In this document: in pieces, positions 52,431-64,000 of the stretch
Numbering within the stretch: position 1 is the first letter of the stretch
Layout of the letters: each line of letters begins with the position of its first letter
Assembly (NCBI GenBank): GCA_977006965.1
Contig: OZ345372.1
Span: 682,001 to 746,000, forward strand
Length of the DNA: 64,000 bases
Source: Phymatolithon calcareum
Taxonomy: Eukaryota; Rhodophyta; Florideophyceae; Hapalidiales
Direction: 5' to 3'
Made by a program: the position numbers and the translations under genes
The notes under the pieces: generated by a model
Told to the model about the DNA's origin: nothing
What the model saw: only the letters and a program-made list of their open reading frames with translations
Database searches by the model: none

Positions 52431-53862
52431 GCCAATCTCTGCCAGTGTTCGCACCAAACAGTTTTATTCTTTGACTCTCTTGTCGTAGAAAGTATCTCCA
52501 TCAACTACAAGTTCTAGTTCCCATATCGTGCCAAAAGACGGACCGACTCGCGATTCAATGGCAGTTGGACGTGCACAATGCAGGAATTGAAGAATTGCTT
52601 TGCTTTTTTTCAATGAGGTCATGAGTGATGACGATGCAGAGGAAATGAGCCAGGGTGCGGCAGAAAGTGCACCAATTCCGCGACTGTTGGGAGTGAGTTG
52701 CACTCTCTAATGCTGTCTATTGTCGTGGCAAGTCTGCGACATATCTCGAACGATGTGGTCTTGCTTCGAGCGCCATAGATGAGCTCACGCACCATTTGAA
52801 ACAAGTTGTATCTGCGGGGTCCGTCCAAAATTCTCGTCTTCCTGTCGGATCTAGTGTTTATCGAATTTTTCCGTATGCACTATGAAGCCAGAAAAGAAAA
52901 ACAAGACGTCAAAAGAGCGTACGACGAGGACTGAGTGATGCGAGTAGCGCAGTGGAATTCCAGTGCAGGCAATCGTTTGAAGAACGCCATATGGCGACTG
53001 GGGACTAGCCTGGAAAAACGGAGGCTTTGACAGTTTGGACCAAATTTCATCTCAAAGTCAATAACCCAATACAGTACGCAAATTAGAGGAGCAGATATTT
53101 GGGACTTGATGTGTGTGTGTGCATTGGCAGGGACGAGCACAACTGCAGCTTCGCGAAAGCCACTTCGATCCACTCTTACCAACTTTTATTTTGGTAAGCG
53201 TGGACTGCCTGTCCGAGACTGCAGCATCGTTCGAGTGTAAGAAATCACAGCGAGACTGTCACTTTGGTCTTCACATAGCACAGCGGCAACTAGAATAACA
53301 CTGGGGCGCACGTCATCACTTGCGGGCTAGAGGAGCTTCTTGGATTCCCGCGTGCTCACCACATCAAACTATGGCCTCACTCCCTTGTGGATTCTACTGC
53401 TGTAGCATACACTTTTCTTATCATTTCTTCGTCGCGATACAGCACTTTTGTACAGCCATGATCGAAACGTAATCATTGAGACTCATAAGCCGCATCCTCA
53501 AGGATGAGGCCGTCACGCGCACGCACGACCACTCATATTGGTACTTGTCGTCCAAGTGCATGAGCCGTGGTGGATGTGTGTGCAGACCCGAAAAATTATT
53601 TGAACTCCTCGCGCATCTTCGTTTTTGCGACGCAAAGCAGGACTTCAGAGAACTAAAATGTTGAAAGAGATCGACAAGAACAGCTTGGCAGCGAGACAAT
53701 GGAAATGTACTGTAAGAAATTAATTGATCGATTTTGAAATTTTGAAAAACGCAATTCGAAATCGCACTTTTTGGCACAACTTGACAATCGCACGTGACAC
53801 ACTTCCACGAACGGCAACGGCTCTACAGTAGGTTCGATTCATCTCGAACAACAGCTTCTGCG
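52431..53862. other. Intergenic interval
   Basis: No gene I can support. Two minus-strand frames at 52464-52828 (RRYNLFQMVRELIYGARSK; GTIWELELVVDGDTF) look protein-like but match no family I recognise and lack a start. Confidence 0.4.
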
Positions 53863-54944
53863 ATGGCTACCAAAGGAACACCAGGCGCAGAGACCGAGGA
53901 TGGGTTTCGCTTCCGCCGACGCACCGGACCGGCGACGCGCAGCCGCTCCATGCCGTCTGCATCAACCGCACCGTTGTTACCACTGCATGATCTCGGCAGA
54001 AATCAGAAACTGCAGCACTCAACTGCGCAAAAGCCGTCGTCCTCAAGGAGTGTTTTGACTCCCGCCAAAACTGTGTCGACGAATGAATGCGAAGAAAGTC
54101 CAAGCGCGCGGAAGAGGTCTTTCACACCAGTCGACCCGAAGGCGGAAGTGCCACCCGGAAAACGACTCAAACGTCACGTACGCCTGGAGAAGCGCAAGGG
54201 CGAGCTCACTGAGGCGCAAAAGCGCGAAATTGTACTCTCGAAATCCAGAATACGGTGCTCCAAACTCTACCGCGAGGTCGATCCCGAACTATCGGAACAT
54301 GAGCAGTTATTTCAACTTGTTGAAAAAATTCTCGAAACCGAGCATTTCCGGTAAGTTTGTATGTCCGCCTTGTGATTTCGAGTTCTTTAACTTGTGCGCA
54401 ACGTTCTGACTTTCCTCTAATGCCTCACAGCTCCATTGTTGGTGACGATGCCGACTTGGCGGCGATTGCTGCCGCGGCAAAGCAAGCACTGTTCGATTCT
54501 GATGCTGCGCGGGCAGAGCCTCTGCTGCGACAAAACCCGAAGAATAAGGAACTTGTTCGGCGTGAGGTCCGGTTGCAGGCGGTTATCGAGAATTACAAGC
54601 GTGGGATAGACGTGTGGAAACGGATTGCAAAGGACATTGAGCAAATGGAGGCACAAAAACCTTCGTTGCCTGTCGCGCGCACTGCCCGGGAGAGTGCAGA
54701 AGATGTGGAAATTGCGGCAATCATGAAAACATCACAGGAAGTGGTGGAAGACTATGTCCTCCAGGCAGATCGTCTGAAATCCGTTGTTGCGAAAATGGAG
54801 AGAAACCATCGAGAAGCTGATGCGAAGGCGTTGAAAGTGCTGCATGTTCTCGAAAAAAGGGTTGTGCGCGAGGTTGAGAGCATTAAGACGCCGAGGAAAC
54901 CAGAACAGTTGCCGAAGGGCCATGACTTTGCTTCTAATCTGTGA
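53863..54944 (+). CDS. Dsn1/Mis13-like kinetochore protein, one intron
   Basis: Exon 1 53863-54350, intron 54351-54430 (80 nt; GTAAGT donor, CTAAT branch-like, CCTCACAG acceptor), exon 2 54431-54944; 333 residues. An ATG at 53794 is an alternative start. The first ~130 residues are basic and disordered. Then KLYREVDPELSEHEQLFQLV resembles the Mis13 segment with HI(D)..LPE..R..QLL, and NPKNKELVRREVRLQAVIEN with later Trp fits the downstream PNPKN..... coiled coil. The rest is mostly helical. Dsn1/Mis13 is a subunit of the MIS12 complex linking inner centromere to outer kinetochore. The assignment rests on short motifs only. Confidence 0.5.
54351..54430 (+). other. Intron of the Dsn1-like gene
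   Basis: 80 nt, phase 2. Splicing gives CG plus C TCC ATT and removes the TAA in GGTAAG. Confidence 0.8.
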
Positions 54945-55282
54945 TCGAGAAGGGTTCTACTTCGAGCAGGTGGAATCTTTTAGCACCTTGTGACTATATT
55001 TTCGGAGTGATATTCTTATCGCTCTATCGGTTCTCTGTAAAATAATTTTGGTGCGGATCGCGAGCTGTGCAGCACACTGTCGTATGTTTCAAGTCCTTCA
55101 TCACGTGCAACCGCTCCTCCTGAAAAAGGATTGAGAGCATACTCCATGATTTGCTAGAGGCACTAGTAGCTAGAAGCGATATTGCGCCCAGTGTGTCTAA
55201 ATACGCCTATTTTTTCAGCTAATGACGAGCGTTCACATCTTCCGCTTCGTCCTTGATTGTGACATGAGGTTTTTTTCAAGAC

Positions 55283-57224
55283 TCTATGTGACGGGAATTT
55301 TCCCTCAATTGAGGGGCACTTTTCTCTCAATTGAGGGAATGAGTAATTACTCATTATTAGGCTCATCAAAAGCATCAAGCTCATGGATGTGTTCAGCAAA
55401 ACAGTTTCTACCAGTTGAAATGCCACACATGTTGATTGCGTTGCCATCAAGCCTATTACATGAAAAGCACGCGAGGGTCGTTTCCTTAACTCGGCAGACT
55501 CTGCAGTTGTTTTGCACAGCAAAAGTAGTCATCATGTCACCTGCAGTCTTCCATTTCATCTTCGTGGGAGTTAAGTCGGTTTCAACACCGCCCCCGGAGC
55601 AAATGTACATTCTGGAGTACTGAACATCGACGGATATTGCGCGAGGCAAATGAATCCGGGAGGACAAGGCGCCTTGTACCAGCGTATGTGGCCACAAGAC
55701 GGCAGAGTACAACTGTACTATGGGCAGTTTCACCTTTGAAATCGTTTTGCTTCTCTCCCTCTGCCGTGGTCCCCAGCTCAAGATGCAGCATTATCTCACT
55801 TCTTCCTTAGGCTGAATTCTGTACCTCGCAACCTTTCTCCCGTTTACGGTGCATGGCGATGTACTGAAGCAGGCCATTTTCAATCCAATGGCCTCCGTTG
55901 CCATACCAAGAGATATGAACTTGTCAAAGCAAATTAGGTCTAACGGAGACACAGTGGGCCTTTTGTCATCATTAATGGCATCGACAAAATCTTGAAAGAG
56001 CGCCCATAGGTGCTGTACGGACGACATAGTGCCTTGTTCACTTGGTAGCACGTTGAGTGTGATGCACCGGAGGTACTCGGAGGACCTGTCTCTGGTCATC
56101 CCAATGTATGAAAATGAAGGAGCGAGGATATACTTGTTGCCCATGGTAGACTTCCATAAATCTCTTTGCGCCCGACTCAAACCTTGTCATGAGGATGAGT
56201 ATTTCCAAATTCTTAAGAAGCTCTGTCATCACAGTATCCATTCTTCCTATTCGTTTCAGCTTAGAGGACGCCAAAGCAACAATTGTTCGCAGGTCAACTT
56301 GGCGAAACATCGTCATGAAGGAATCGTACGGTGTGTGGAGCCGATGCCACCGTTCTCGGATATAACATCTCTGTTTATAGTGCGAACATTCCAGAAATGA
56401 CAGGGAATCCTTCCCCCAATTGGGCATACAACTTGGCGCTCGATCCATGGCACTCCATGAGCAAAAATACTCTGCTCATGGTCTGGCGTAATAACATCAA
56501 GCTCCTCTTGCGATGATTGGTCCCAAGGGTGCAGGCGAGAGAGCCCGGAAGAGGGCGTTCAGAGCTCCTGTTGATTGTATGGAGATTTATGCTGCCTTCT
56601 GTCGAGAGTGCGGTTGATACTGAACGGGAAACTCGGCGTTTGGCGAAGAAGATTGGCAACCGCGAGTGCTGTAAGCCGGCTTTCCTGGTACAGATTTTTG
56701 CCGGCTGGGACTCGGTACAAACATTCGAGAGGATGGAGCACCTTCGTCTGCCTTTTCTGCCTTGCCGGTAACAATCTTGACAGTCTTAATCTTTATCTTC
56801 TCCATCGGTTTCTGAACCAGGACCCGTTTCACGAGAAATGAAGTGCTCGCGTGACCTTTGATTTCCTCGACGAGTACCTTTTGAACTATGCCGCTCACCT
56901 TTTATGAGTTGGAAAACGCTCCATGCAATCGGCAGCACTCTGCGAGACTGGTCACTGAAGTTTCTGTGGTGTGTACGGCTGTATCGACCACTCGGCGCAG
57001 GTTCTTTTTCTCGCGACATGACAGATGTGCTTCTTCTGAGTGATCAGCATATTTTCGTTCCTACAACCGAACCACGTGACTTTAAGGTAGTAGTTGGGGT
57101 ACTCCTGACCAAGAACAAAGGGCCGCTTTTCCGAATATGGCGCTAACAAACTGTTGCGCATTCTCTTTACTAACTTTTTTGGGCTTTTAAATCCACCCTC
57201 AATTGAGGGTGTTCGTCACATAGA
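55283..57224 (-). mobile_element. Decayed piggyBac-like DNA transposon
   Basis: Both ends carry TCTATGTGACG followed within a few bases by CCCTCAATTGAGGG, in inverted orientation (55283-55315 and 57224-57196). Between them, broken minus-strand frames show piggyBac features: MTRDRSSEYLRCITL (compare MSR.RF..ILR.LHF), LWALFQDFVDAIN followed by a LICFDKF where DE is expected, and a C-terminal Cys-rich end CRVC...CFSC...CGISTGRNCF. Fragments are at 55347-55781, 55791-56180 and 56038-56448. Frameshifts and an altered catalytic DE pair mean it is inactive. No TTAA flank is visible at the repeat ends as I define them. Confidence 0.55.
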
Positions 57225-57541
57225 CCCTAGCTGGACCCTCTCATCTTCCCAAAAACGAGAAAAGCAAAAGAACTATCGGCACTTCACAGCCAAGTGATGT
57301 GTCGAGGGTAGCAGCGGCGGTGGGCGCAAGCGACAGGCGGCTCGGCGAGGGTGGCAGCTGAAATGATTGGAATTGGTAGCCGGTGTCAAGGGGGTGACAT
57401 TGCCAGCGGCGGCAATCTGCATTGTTTAATCGGCGGCCGCGTGTCTGCAACCATACTTGCATACTGCTACCTCGGCTAAAATATATATGGGCGACACTCG
57501 ACAATCACGGCGGGAAATCTTGGGTTCTTCATTCCCAAAGC

Positions 57542-57796
57542 ATGTCTAGCCGGTTCGCTCGGCCTCTTCCTCACCGTCCCAAAGACGGTCCCCGAACCCG
57601 GACTGCCCGGTGGGTAGCCAGGGTGCGAAAAACTGTCAGCGACAATTGCGCGCTGGCCGTGCGAATCTTATTCGGATTCGCCGTTCTGGTGACGTTTGAC
57701 GTGGTGGAATGGGGATGGGGGTTCGTCATGAACCCCCATCCCTCATCAGAACAAGTGCGCAAATCTCAGCCTGATACCCAATGGGTATCAGGCTGA
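57542..57796 (+). other. Possible small membrane-protein ORF interrupted by hairpins
   Basis: 84 codons, with a TATA-like AATATATATGG about 55 bases upstream. The N-terminus is Arg rich and residues ~36-62 are hydrophobic (ALAVRILFGFAVLVTF). The end of the frame is formed by two hairpins (57712-57819); beyond them another hydrophobic stretch (LILMIFYVVGIAW) is readable. It may be a gene disrupted by hairpin insertion, or chance. Confidence 0.25.
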
Positions 57797-57819
57797 GATT
57801 TGCGCCCTTATTCTGATGA
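57712..57819. repeat. Two adjacent hairpins
   Basis: 57712-57742: GGGATGGGGGTTC, loop GTCAT, exact complement. 57743-57819: outer arms TCATCAGAA and TTCTGATGA, inner 24-base arms GCGCAAATCTCAGCC... exact, with a one-base loop. Confidence 0.9.
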
Positions 57820-59785
57820 TCTTCTACGTGGTTGGGATTGCGTGGCGAATCCGTTTTGGACGATTAGCTCAACCAACGCCGAATTGGAATATTTGTGAGA
57901 GCTAATGAGGTGCGAGCTGCTGCTGATCATTTCGCTTCTCGGCAGTTTGTTCATGATACTGATGTCCCTGATAGGAAGAAGGAACTCATAGGGAGTGTGC
58001 AATATTTGCCAAGTTGCTCTAAAAAAAGAGGTACCGGGCACTACAGTAAAAGCTTCAAATTACTCTGCCTCGGCTGGGGACCCGACGGCCCAATGCACCC
58101 GGACGGCACCCGCAAAAGTCATGACGGTTAAGTTTACCAACCCAAAGCTCAAAAGACCAAAGTATCACACGTGGCTGATGCCGAGCATGCACTCCCAGTC
58201 ATACTTTCTTTCTTACTTTCGGAAAGATCGCTCACGCAAAAGGTAAGCGTCTGAAGCTGTTTGAAAACAGCTTCTCATTGTTTAGAAATTTGACCACGTC
58301 TGGTGGTTTCTCAATTCATAATTCCTCTACAATCTTGATGCCCACTCGTCAAATAAACATGCGCCTGGAGGCAGAGTGTCCACCACAGCTTAGCAATAGG
58401 TGTTTAACTGTTTCGTTACAACCGGTATTAAACATCTTGCATACTGGATCGCCCAGTCATACTGGTCACCTTAACTATCGCTTTCAAGTGCCCATTGCCA
58501 AGTTTCCGCAACGTGAGTAGTCGCAACCCTTCTTCAGTCTTGAGGCCCACAAACCCATCCCTCCAAAATTTATCTTCTTCTTGCTAGTTCTCCTTTCATT
58601 GTCGAAGAAAAATTCCGCTGTCTGGACTGTTTCAGATACTGGAGGCATTGCCTCGTTTCCTCAGGGTCTGCTTGCAGTAGCAACACAGGACCATGTCCTC
58701 GAGCCTTCCCAGAATCTCTCACCTGCTTTGGACATGGATCCAGAAAGCGTTTCTAGGAACACGTCATAGACGTCCTGTTTCACTTCTGTCATATTGCTGA
58801 AATAACATCCAATGCGTTCTGGAACCGGCATAGATAAGCGATAATGGTATACTAACCAATGTGCACAGTTCAAAGCGCACGAGTTCGTCTTCCAGGATGC
58901 ATGCTGACAATCATATTATGGAAGAATAATTAGGAGTCGTGACTTAACGCTGACTCGTGCGGGAGTTTCTACTTCCAGCATTGCCTGAGTGCAACCACGA
59001 TGCATCGTAATTGTAACTTTACGACTAGAAGAGCACCTATCGTGGCGAAACTCACTAGTAAAAATTCGCGCTACCGTCGTCGCCTCCACAACCTCATTCT
59101 CGGATTGGAGTGAAGAAGCCAAAACCAGAGCGCCTTCTCTGCCTCCTGGACGTACCGCACAGGACGTCTCCCCTCCCAGCAACCGACGGGATCCTTTTTT
59201 ATGCACGGGTGCGTATAATAAAGGACAGGAAGATGTGCACATCAAGTGCGAGCAGGAAAAGTCTAGGCCGGAACATCGGACTGAAAGTTGACATGCACAG
59301 CAAACAGAACTTGAAGCTGTCTCAAAGAGCATCGCACCGGGCTTAAGGCTGGTTTTTCGGCCACTAAGCCTCCAACTGGAAACGCTCAGCGAAGAACCTC
59401 ATCTCATTGGCGGATCAAGGCCTCTCTTGTCGCGAACTTCTCAAACATCACTATACTGGTCGGTGGCTATGTGCAGTCGTCAATTTTTGGCGGCGAAGCA
59501 ACAACTGGACTACCTCTGACGACATCAGCTCCGGGACTAAAGCTTTTGACGGATGGACTCAGTCGCTGTAGGGCACTGTGGGGATGCGACCGATGCGTAC
59601 TAACGTCTCACTGCAAGACTGTACTTTGTTCGCGGCAGAAATATGTTTCTCTGCTCTACTCTCGGAAATTCTCTCGTCTTGCAAAGCGAGCATTGAAGCC
59701 AGCTTTTTTAGCTGGCTTGCAAGTTGGCGATCTTTTGTGCACTAGGTGTGCAAGCTTGTTTTCGAGGCTAGCTTGCAGAGTGGAG

Positions 59786-59909
59786 CTATCTTAAGAATGT
59801 ATAAAAGTATAAAATTAATACTTTTATAAAATCTTAAGATAGTTGCAATTGTTACACTACTTTTATACACATTTCATTTTAGAAAATGTATAAAAATAAT
59901 GTAACAATT
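59786..59909. repeat. Two adjacent A/T-rich hairpins
   Basis: 59786-59842: CTATCTTAAGA and TATAAAAGTAT pair with ATACTTTTATA and TCTTAAGATAG. 59847-59909: AATTGTTACA and a TTTTATACA block pair with the complement on the right, with a few mismatches. Confidence 0.8.
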
Positions 59910-60304
59910 TCTGTCATATTACCTTTTCAAGGGACATTCCATCCATGCCTATAGACGGCTAACTTGGGGGTGTAGTCTCAAATCAGTTCATGTAGGTTTA
60001 CCTCTGCCCGTATATGCGATATGGGTTGCTCTCGGGGCAGTGTGGGAATGGCGACAGGTTTGGCTCGTAAAGACGGCCTCATGATTGACCTCGCTGCTTC
60101 GAGTGCCAGAGGAAACTTCTGATAACCCAATAGGCTCGATTCGCAAATCCCCCTTTCTTGCTAATTCGTCCGGCAGCTACCTAGTGCGAAGTTGGTCACT
60201 TTGTTAACACAAAAACCTCTTCGGGTAGCGGGACCAATTGCTTAATGTACGACGGGTCGTTCGACTATCTCAACGAAATGTAATCACACGCCGTACGACA
60301 CACA

Positions 60305-60445
60305 AAAAACACTGGTTGGCCAAACTTGAAATCATGGCAGATAATTGGCCCCGATAGCAGACTTCGAGTGCCATTTCCGGGAATAACTGAGGCCTTCAGG
60401 ATCTGATGAATGCCCCTTCGTAGAGGACATATGTTGGGACATCTT
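60305..60445. repeat. Dispersed repeat, copy A (coding remnant)
   Basis: Shares AAATCATGGCA, ATTGGC, CGA.TGCC.TTTCC, GGCCTTCAG and ATC.GATG in order with 63748-63880. On the minus strand it lies within a 128-codon frame (60265-60651) reading ILKASVIPGNGTRSLLSG and IICHDF. Probably a relic of a repeated coding sequence; family unknown. Confidence 0.5.
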
Positions 60446-60634
60446 CCTCCACAGGCATCTGGTATATTCAAAAATGCCTGTAGAGCGCTTGAACAGAAAA
60501 CCGCCGCTTTTTTATTATAAAGCAAAAGAGTACTCATTATAGAGCTCTCGGTATCATACCAAATATGCATTGGTGTAGCCATTGTTCCACTTCCTTGCCG
60601 ATCCTGAATTAAAGTCAGGTGCGACCGACTGAAG

Positions 60635-60645
60635 TCTATATAAAC
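60635..60645 (+). promoter_or_regulatory. TATA-box candidate for PGR5 copy 2
   Basis: TCTATATAAAC lies about 110 bases upstream of the ATG at 60753. Confidence 0.6.
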
Positions 60646-60752
60646 GGACAATGCGTCGTTGCATTACTAGTAAGCTAGACAACATCTGTACCATTTTCGC
60701 TTGCATTGCAGCTTTCACCAGGATTCGCACCGTCTGAAAAAGAGAAATCGAA

Positions 60753-61100
60753 ATGGCACCTCAAACATTCATCACCGGCATGCCTGTTGTCGGTTGCAAG
60801 ACCTCATTCACGTCACCGGCCGTCTGCAAACGCCAACCACACCGCCACTCCTCATCTGATGGACGCGCACAATGGACAATGGGCAAGGTGGCCAAGTTTG
60901 GCCCATTCACGCCTGCCATAGTCGCAACCAAGCACGTGATCGGTGAGAAGAAACTGAACAAAGTGCGCGGCAAGGCGATCGCACTGCACATACAAGCGAT
61001 CACTTCCTTCTGCGATTTCACCCATGCTGGACCGAAGACGCGGCAGAGTCTTATCCGAGCGGCGAAGAACAATGGAAACACCCTTGGTTTTCTATCGTAA
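60753..61100 (+). CDS. PGR5: PGR5, proton gradient regulation 5 (copy 2)
   Basis: 115 residues, exactly as long as copy 1 and starting the same way (MAPQTFITGMP / MAPQAFITGMP). The mature part reads KFGPFTPAIVATKHVIGEKK, LNKVRGKAIALHIQAIT, CDFTHAGPKTRQSLIR and NNGNTLGFLS. Most differences from copy 1 are in the transit region and at single positions such as SQ to IQ in the ALHSQ block. Both copies are intact, so both may be used; the plastid role in cyclic electron flow is as for copy 1. It is on the opposite strand and 20 kb away, with non-homologous surroundings. Confidence 0.9.
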   Translation: MAPQTFITGMPVVGCKTSFTSPAVCKRQPHRHSSSDGRAQWTMGKVAKFGPFTPAIVATKHVIGEKKLNKVRGKAIALHIQAITSFCDFTHAGPKTRQSLIRAAKNNGNTLGFLS

Positions 61101-63057
61101 CGTTGTGGGGTAGATTCTTGATGAGGCGGATGAACGGAGTAGGGCGACTGGGATATAGAACTTGGCCGAAAGAGGCCCCAGGGGAACACCGGGTATTGCG
61201 GTCCATAAGTGGGCATACTTGGACGCGACGTCTAGTAGCGGGGTCGCCCGCAGCGAACCCCACAAGAACACAGCATAGGAGATAGGATTGCCAATGATCC
61301 AAACTTTTCCCACCGCGTATGATAGGCGGTAGGTTTCAACGGACGACACAAAGGAAATTAGCAGCCGAGGAAGCCTTGCCCGCATATTCGTAAGACTGTG
61401 AGGCTTTTAAGTAAACTTCAATTGAAAAAGTAGGCAAACCTGGGGTTGTACTATCGGGGACAAGTGAACTCACATTTCATACACTGGCACTAGTATCCTA
61501 ACTGGACACTCCGTACAATTCCGTTTTCGTGATCCAAGAGTATCCTTTACCGCAACTCTCGTTGCGTCTATGCCAATGCACGTGCAAGGAAGGGAAGTGC
61601 GTAATCCTCTCATGTCAATAAATTAGTACCCTTTTCGAAGAACACCCTTTGTAGGAGCAGCAAGGCCAGAGACGGTACGGAGGTATGGCGATCTACTCAG
61701 ATTTGCCCACCTCAATCCTGCCATCACCTACCTCTTGAGATCATACACTACGTTCAGACCACCGATGATGGGATACACGCCTCTACAAGACAACTACAGC
61801 CGGTGACCCGCATGGATCGATACCCTTTGTTATGTCGCGACGGCACATCCGGTAGCAGCCGGAAAGCGACCACGCGCGATGACATCCGGGCGTTTATCGA
61901 CATCGCTAAAGACTGGAAGCAGCGCTGCGCGAAGGATTCTCGTGCCGAGCCAAGTCACTCGACACAGTCTCGAGCCGCAACCAGCGGCAGTCGAGAAGCG
62001 GCCACGCGCTAAGACGCCTAAGTCGCCCGACAGCGTCCGGCGCCACAACCGGTGGCCGCTTGGAAGAACCCTTAGGCGTGCGACGACCGGGCCAAGGACG
62101 TCTTCCGGATGATTTCCATGCGACCCTCTCACCGGGTTGCACCACGCGGCGCTACGCTGCGAGAGACCGAGATCCTGTGCCTCAGATTCGCGGGCGGACA
62201 TACCCGGCGGCGGTTGAAAACGCGGAGCCATGCGGCGCAGGGTCGAAAGCTTGCGCGATAGTCTCAGCGGAGCGCACAGTCGCCAGCAACTGCTTCAGAG
62301 TCTGAACATCGCCGATCAAAATCCTTCTATCAAGCAGGACGCCGAAGAAACCTTGATCTCCAGCACACGCATCGCAAGCTTGCAGACGCGTTCACAAGGA
62401 GGCACGCACTTCGGAACGTGCCTGAACCGAGACGTGAACTGCGTGTGAGGCAGCGTACAGCGTAAGGAAATCTTTTGTACACCGGCTGTCCGTTTCCCAC
62501 AAGGACTTGTGCGATATCTGATTTCTCGGCAGAAGGTGGACAGGTGAGCTTTTCGAGTTGGCAGCCGGCGTTTTTTTGCTGACCACCCACCCACCCTTCA
62601 TAGTCTAGGGTAGTAGTAGTGAAGCTATCGCACGGCTACAACTACGGCAATCCGGTTCTCCGGCAAGCGGTGCTTGTCCGGGAGGAGGTTCCTATGAGTT
62701 ACAGGACGGTGTCCGAGAACTCTAGTAAGGAGAAGCGCGACACAGCTCGCCTTCTCTGGGGAGCTAGACCGTTGGACGCCGTGAAAGCTAAGTCGCCAAA
62801 ATTTCGGTATTATGTTTCCAGTAAAACCGCAGATCTTTTTAAAGTCTTTCAAGCAGGCAGTCTCCAAGCCTACCTCGCTATCACAATGTGCTTTAACATT
62901 CCTTTGTAGCCGCTTCATACTCTTTTTCTTAGATGTTCAGTCGTCATGGATACGAAGTACCTTCTCGACATATTCCTTATACAGCTTGCACTCTTAGACT
63001 CATTCCGTGCTTCGCATACTCTACATCCCCTCTGTCTGGGCACGGTGTAACTGGCTT
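61101..63057. other. Intergenic interval
   Basis: No gene I can support. Frames at 61803-62448 are G/C-rich and interrupted; 62619-62909 shows no known motif. Confidence 0.4.
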
Positions 63058-63269
63058 GAACACATTCTTACAAGGGACGAGCGCCTCATGGTCCGCCTGG
63101 TGCTGCTACAATGCTTCAGATCAACGCCAGAATCTTTGGCGACGTACTTGGACTAGACGCGAAAGCCGCGGTCAAACTCGCTAGCGATAGGATAGAATGG
63201 AAGAAACTTAGGCCCTCGAATCGCTGCTAGCTCCATCAGGGGAAAAGGCAAAATGTATGAATGAATGGG
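63058..63269 (+). mobile_element. LINE 3'-end fragment, copy 3
   Basis: Reads LMVRLVLLQCFRSTPES, then after a one-frame shift FGDVLGLDAKAAVKLAS and DRIEWKKLRPSNRC before TAG at 63228-63230. It ends with GGCAAAATGTATGAATGAATG, the same tail as copies 1 and 2. The frameshift marks it as dead. Confidence 0.7.
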
Positions 63270-63710
63270 CACGGTGTGCTACCGACGCACTCCTACAGCT
63301 AATTGCGATCGCTTTTTTAATCGGGAGGATCGTAAGTTTCTATTTATCGAGTGTCGAGTCAATAACCCACCAAGAATTCGCTGCAACTTTATATTGGAAA
63401 TGCCAGCACACGTAGTCGACCGCGCCGCCTTAAGCATCCATGGATGTCTAGATGAAACCAGAAAAGTTTCTGGAACACACTCCGGAAATACTGGACGTAA
63501 TTCTTGCGCGTCTCGCGAATCCTTTTGTCGTGAGATTTCTAGTCTTGATCAGCCGCAGATAGACGACATAGCTGGCTCTCCCAGAGTAGCCTAGATCATT
63601 GACTCTTTCACCACAAAATCACTCCGACTGCCGCACCGTTGACGACGTGACTAGATGTTTTTGGAGTGCGCTGTCGAAATTTAATTGAAGTGGACACGAC
63701 ACTACAAACA

Positions 63711-63746
63711 CACGCTTGGGTAAACTTAAAAGTTTGCCCAAGCGTG
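63711..63746. repeat. 36-bp hairpin
   Basis: CACGCTTGGGTAAACT pairs with AGTTTGCCCAAGCGTG with one mismatch around a short A/T loop. It lies at the edge of dispersed repeat copy B. Confidence 0.85.
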
Positions 63747-63747
63747 T

Positions 63748-63880
63748 TTTTAAATCATGGCACAATATTGGCTCCATAATATGCATTCGACTGCCGTTTC
63801 CATGGATATCAAAGGCCTTCAGTATCCGATGGACAAGTCTTCACAAAGGGTATATACCGGGACGTATGCCTCGAGATATA
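63748..63880. repeat. Dispersed repeat, copy B
   Basis: Partner of 60305-60445, same orientation. Stop codons interrupt the corresponding minus-strand frame. Confidence 0.5.
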
Positions 63881-64000
63881 CGCCGAAGAACGTTTATCAA
63901 ATCATCGAAGCAGGGACGAATACGAATTTCCGACGTGTGGAGGCGCAAATGGCACACAATGAACCACGTGTACAATACTGTTTGACCACAGCACCGTTTC

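Noticed and set aside
52464-52828. Possible minus-strand gene (RRYNLFQMVREL..., GTIWELELVVDG...)
   Set aside because: Looks protein-like but no family recognised, two frames are needed and no start or splice pair convinces me.
61803-62448. GC-rich frames that could be a retroelement gag relic
   Set aside because: Interrupted by stops, and no knuckle or other motif was found.

Overview
This is a nuclear window from a photosynthetic eukaryote, most likely a red alga (a compact florideophyte genome such as Chondrus would fit; this placement is inference). The reasons are plastid PGR5 genes with transit-like N-termini, monoexonic or single-intron genes with short GT-AG introns (66-132 nt), a tight gene island, and abundant transposable elements. 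No prokaryotic operon structure, rRNA, tRNA or CRISPR array was seen.

Layout. (1) 1-16.5 kb: two paralogous three-finger C2H2 genes (1-810, truncated by the window edge, and 11574-12740) in gene-poor DNA rich in small repeats, palindromes and a LINE tail. (2) 16.5-24.4 kb: a 2.5-kb TTAA-flanked element with very long inverted repeats and an unrecognised one-intron gene, followed by a RecQ-type helicase broken by one in-frame TAG, convergent with a Mutator/Kolobok-like DDE transposase. (3) 24.9-35.9 kb: a near-complete 11-kb Ty3/gypsy chromovirus on the minus strand with matching 608-bp LTRs, a 6-bp target duplication, PBS and PPT. Between pol and its 3' LTR it carries two overlapping antisense reading frames of unknown function. 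(4) 36-40 kb: an SLC35C2-like transporter, a decayed PGR5 copy, a LINE tail and an intact PGR5 gene. (5) 42.7-55 kb: a gene island with a CinA-like/nucleotidylyltransferase fusion, a Siw14-type phosphatase, a CBS-pair protein, TRAPPC2L, an Spg1/Tem1 GTPase, a J-domain protein, a DTW-domain protein, a TatD nuclease and a Dsn1/Mis13-like kinetochore protein. (6) 55-64 kb: a decayed piggyBac-like element, several near-perfect hairpins, a second intact PGR5 gene and further repeat remnants.

The island genes are unrelated housekeeping functions (vesicle tethering, mitotic signalling, tRNA modification, kinetochore, protein folding) without an obvious shared pathway. The most unusual parts are the antisense genes of the retrotransposon, the TTAA element with a 31-bp match to an apparent empty site elsewhere in the same window, the helicase/transposase pair, and three PGR5 copies within 25 kb.
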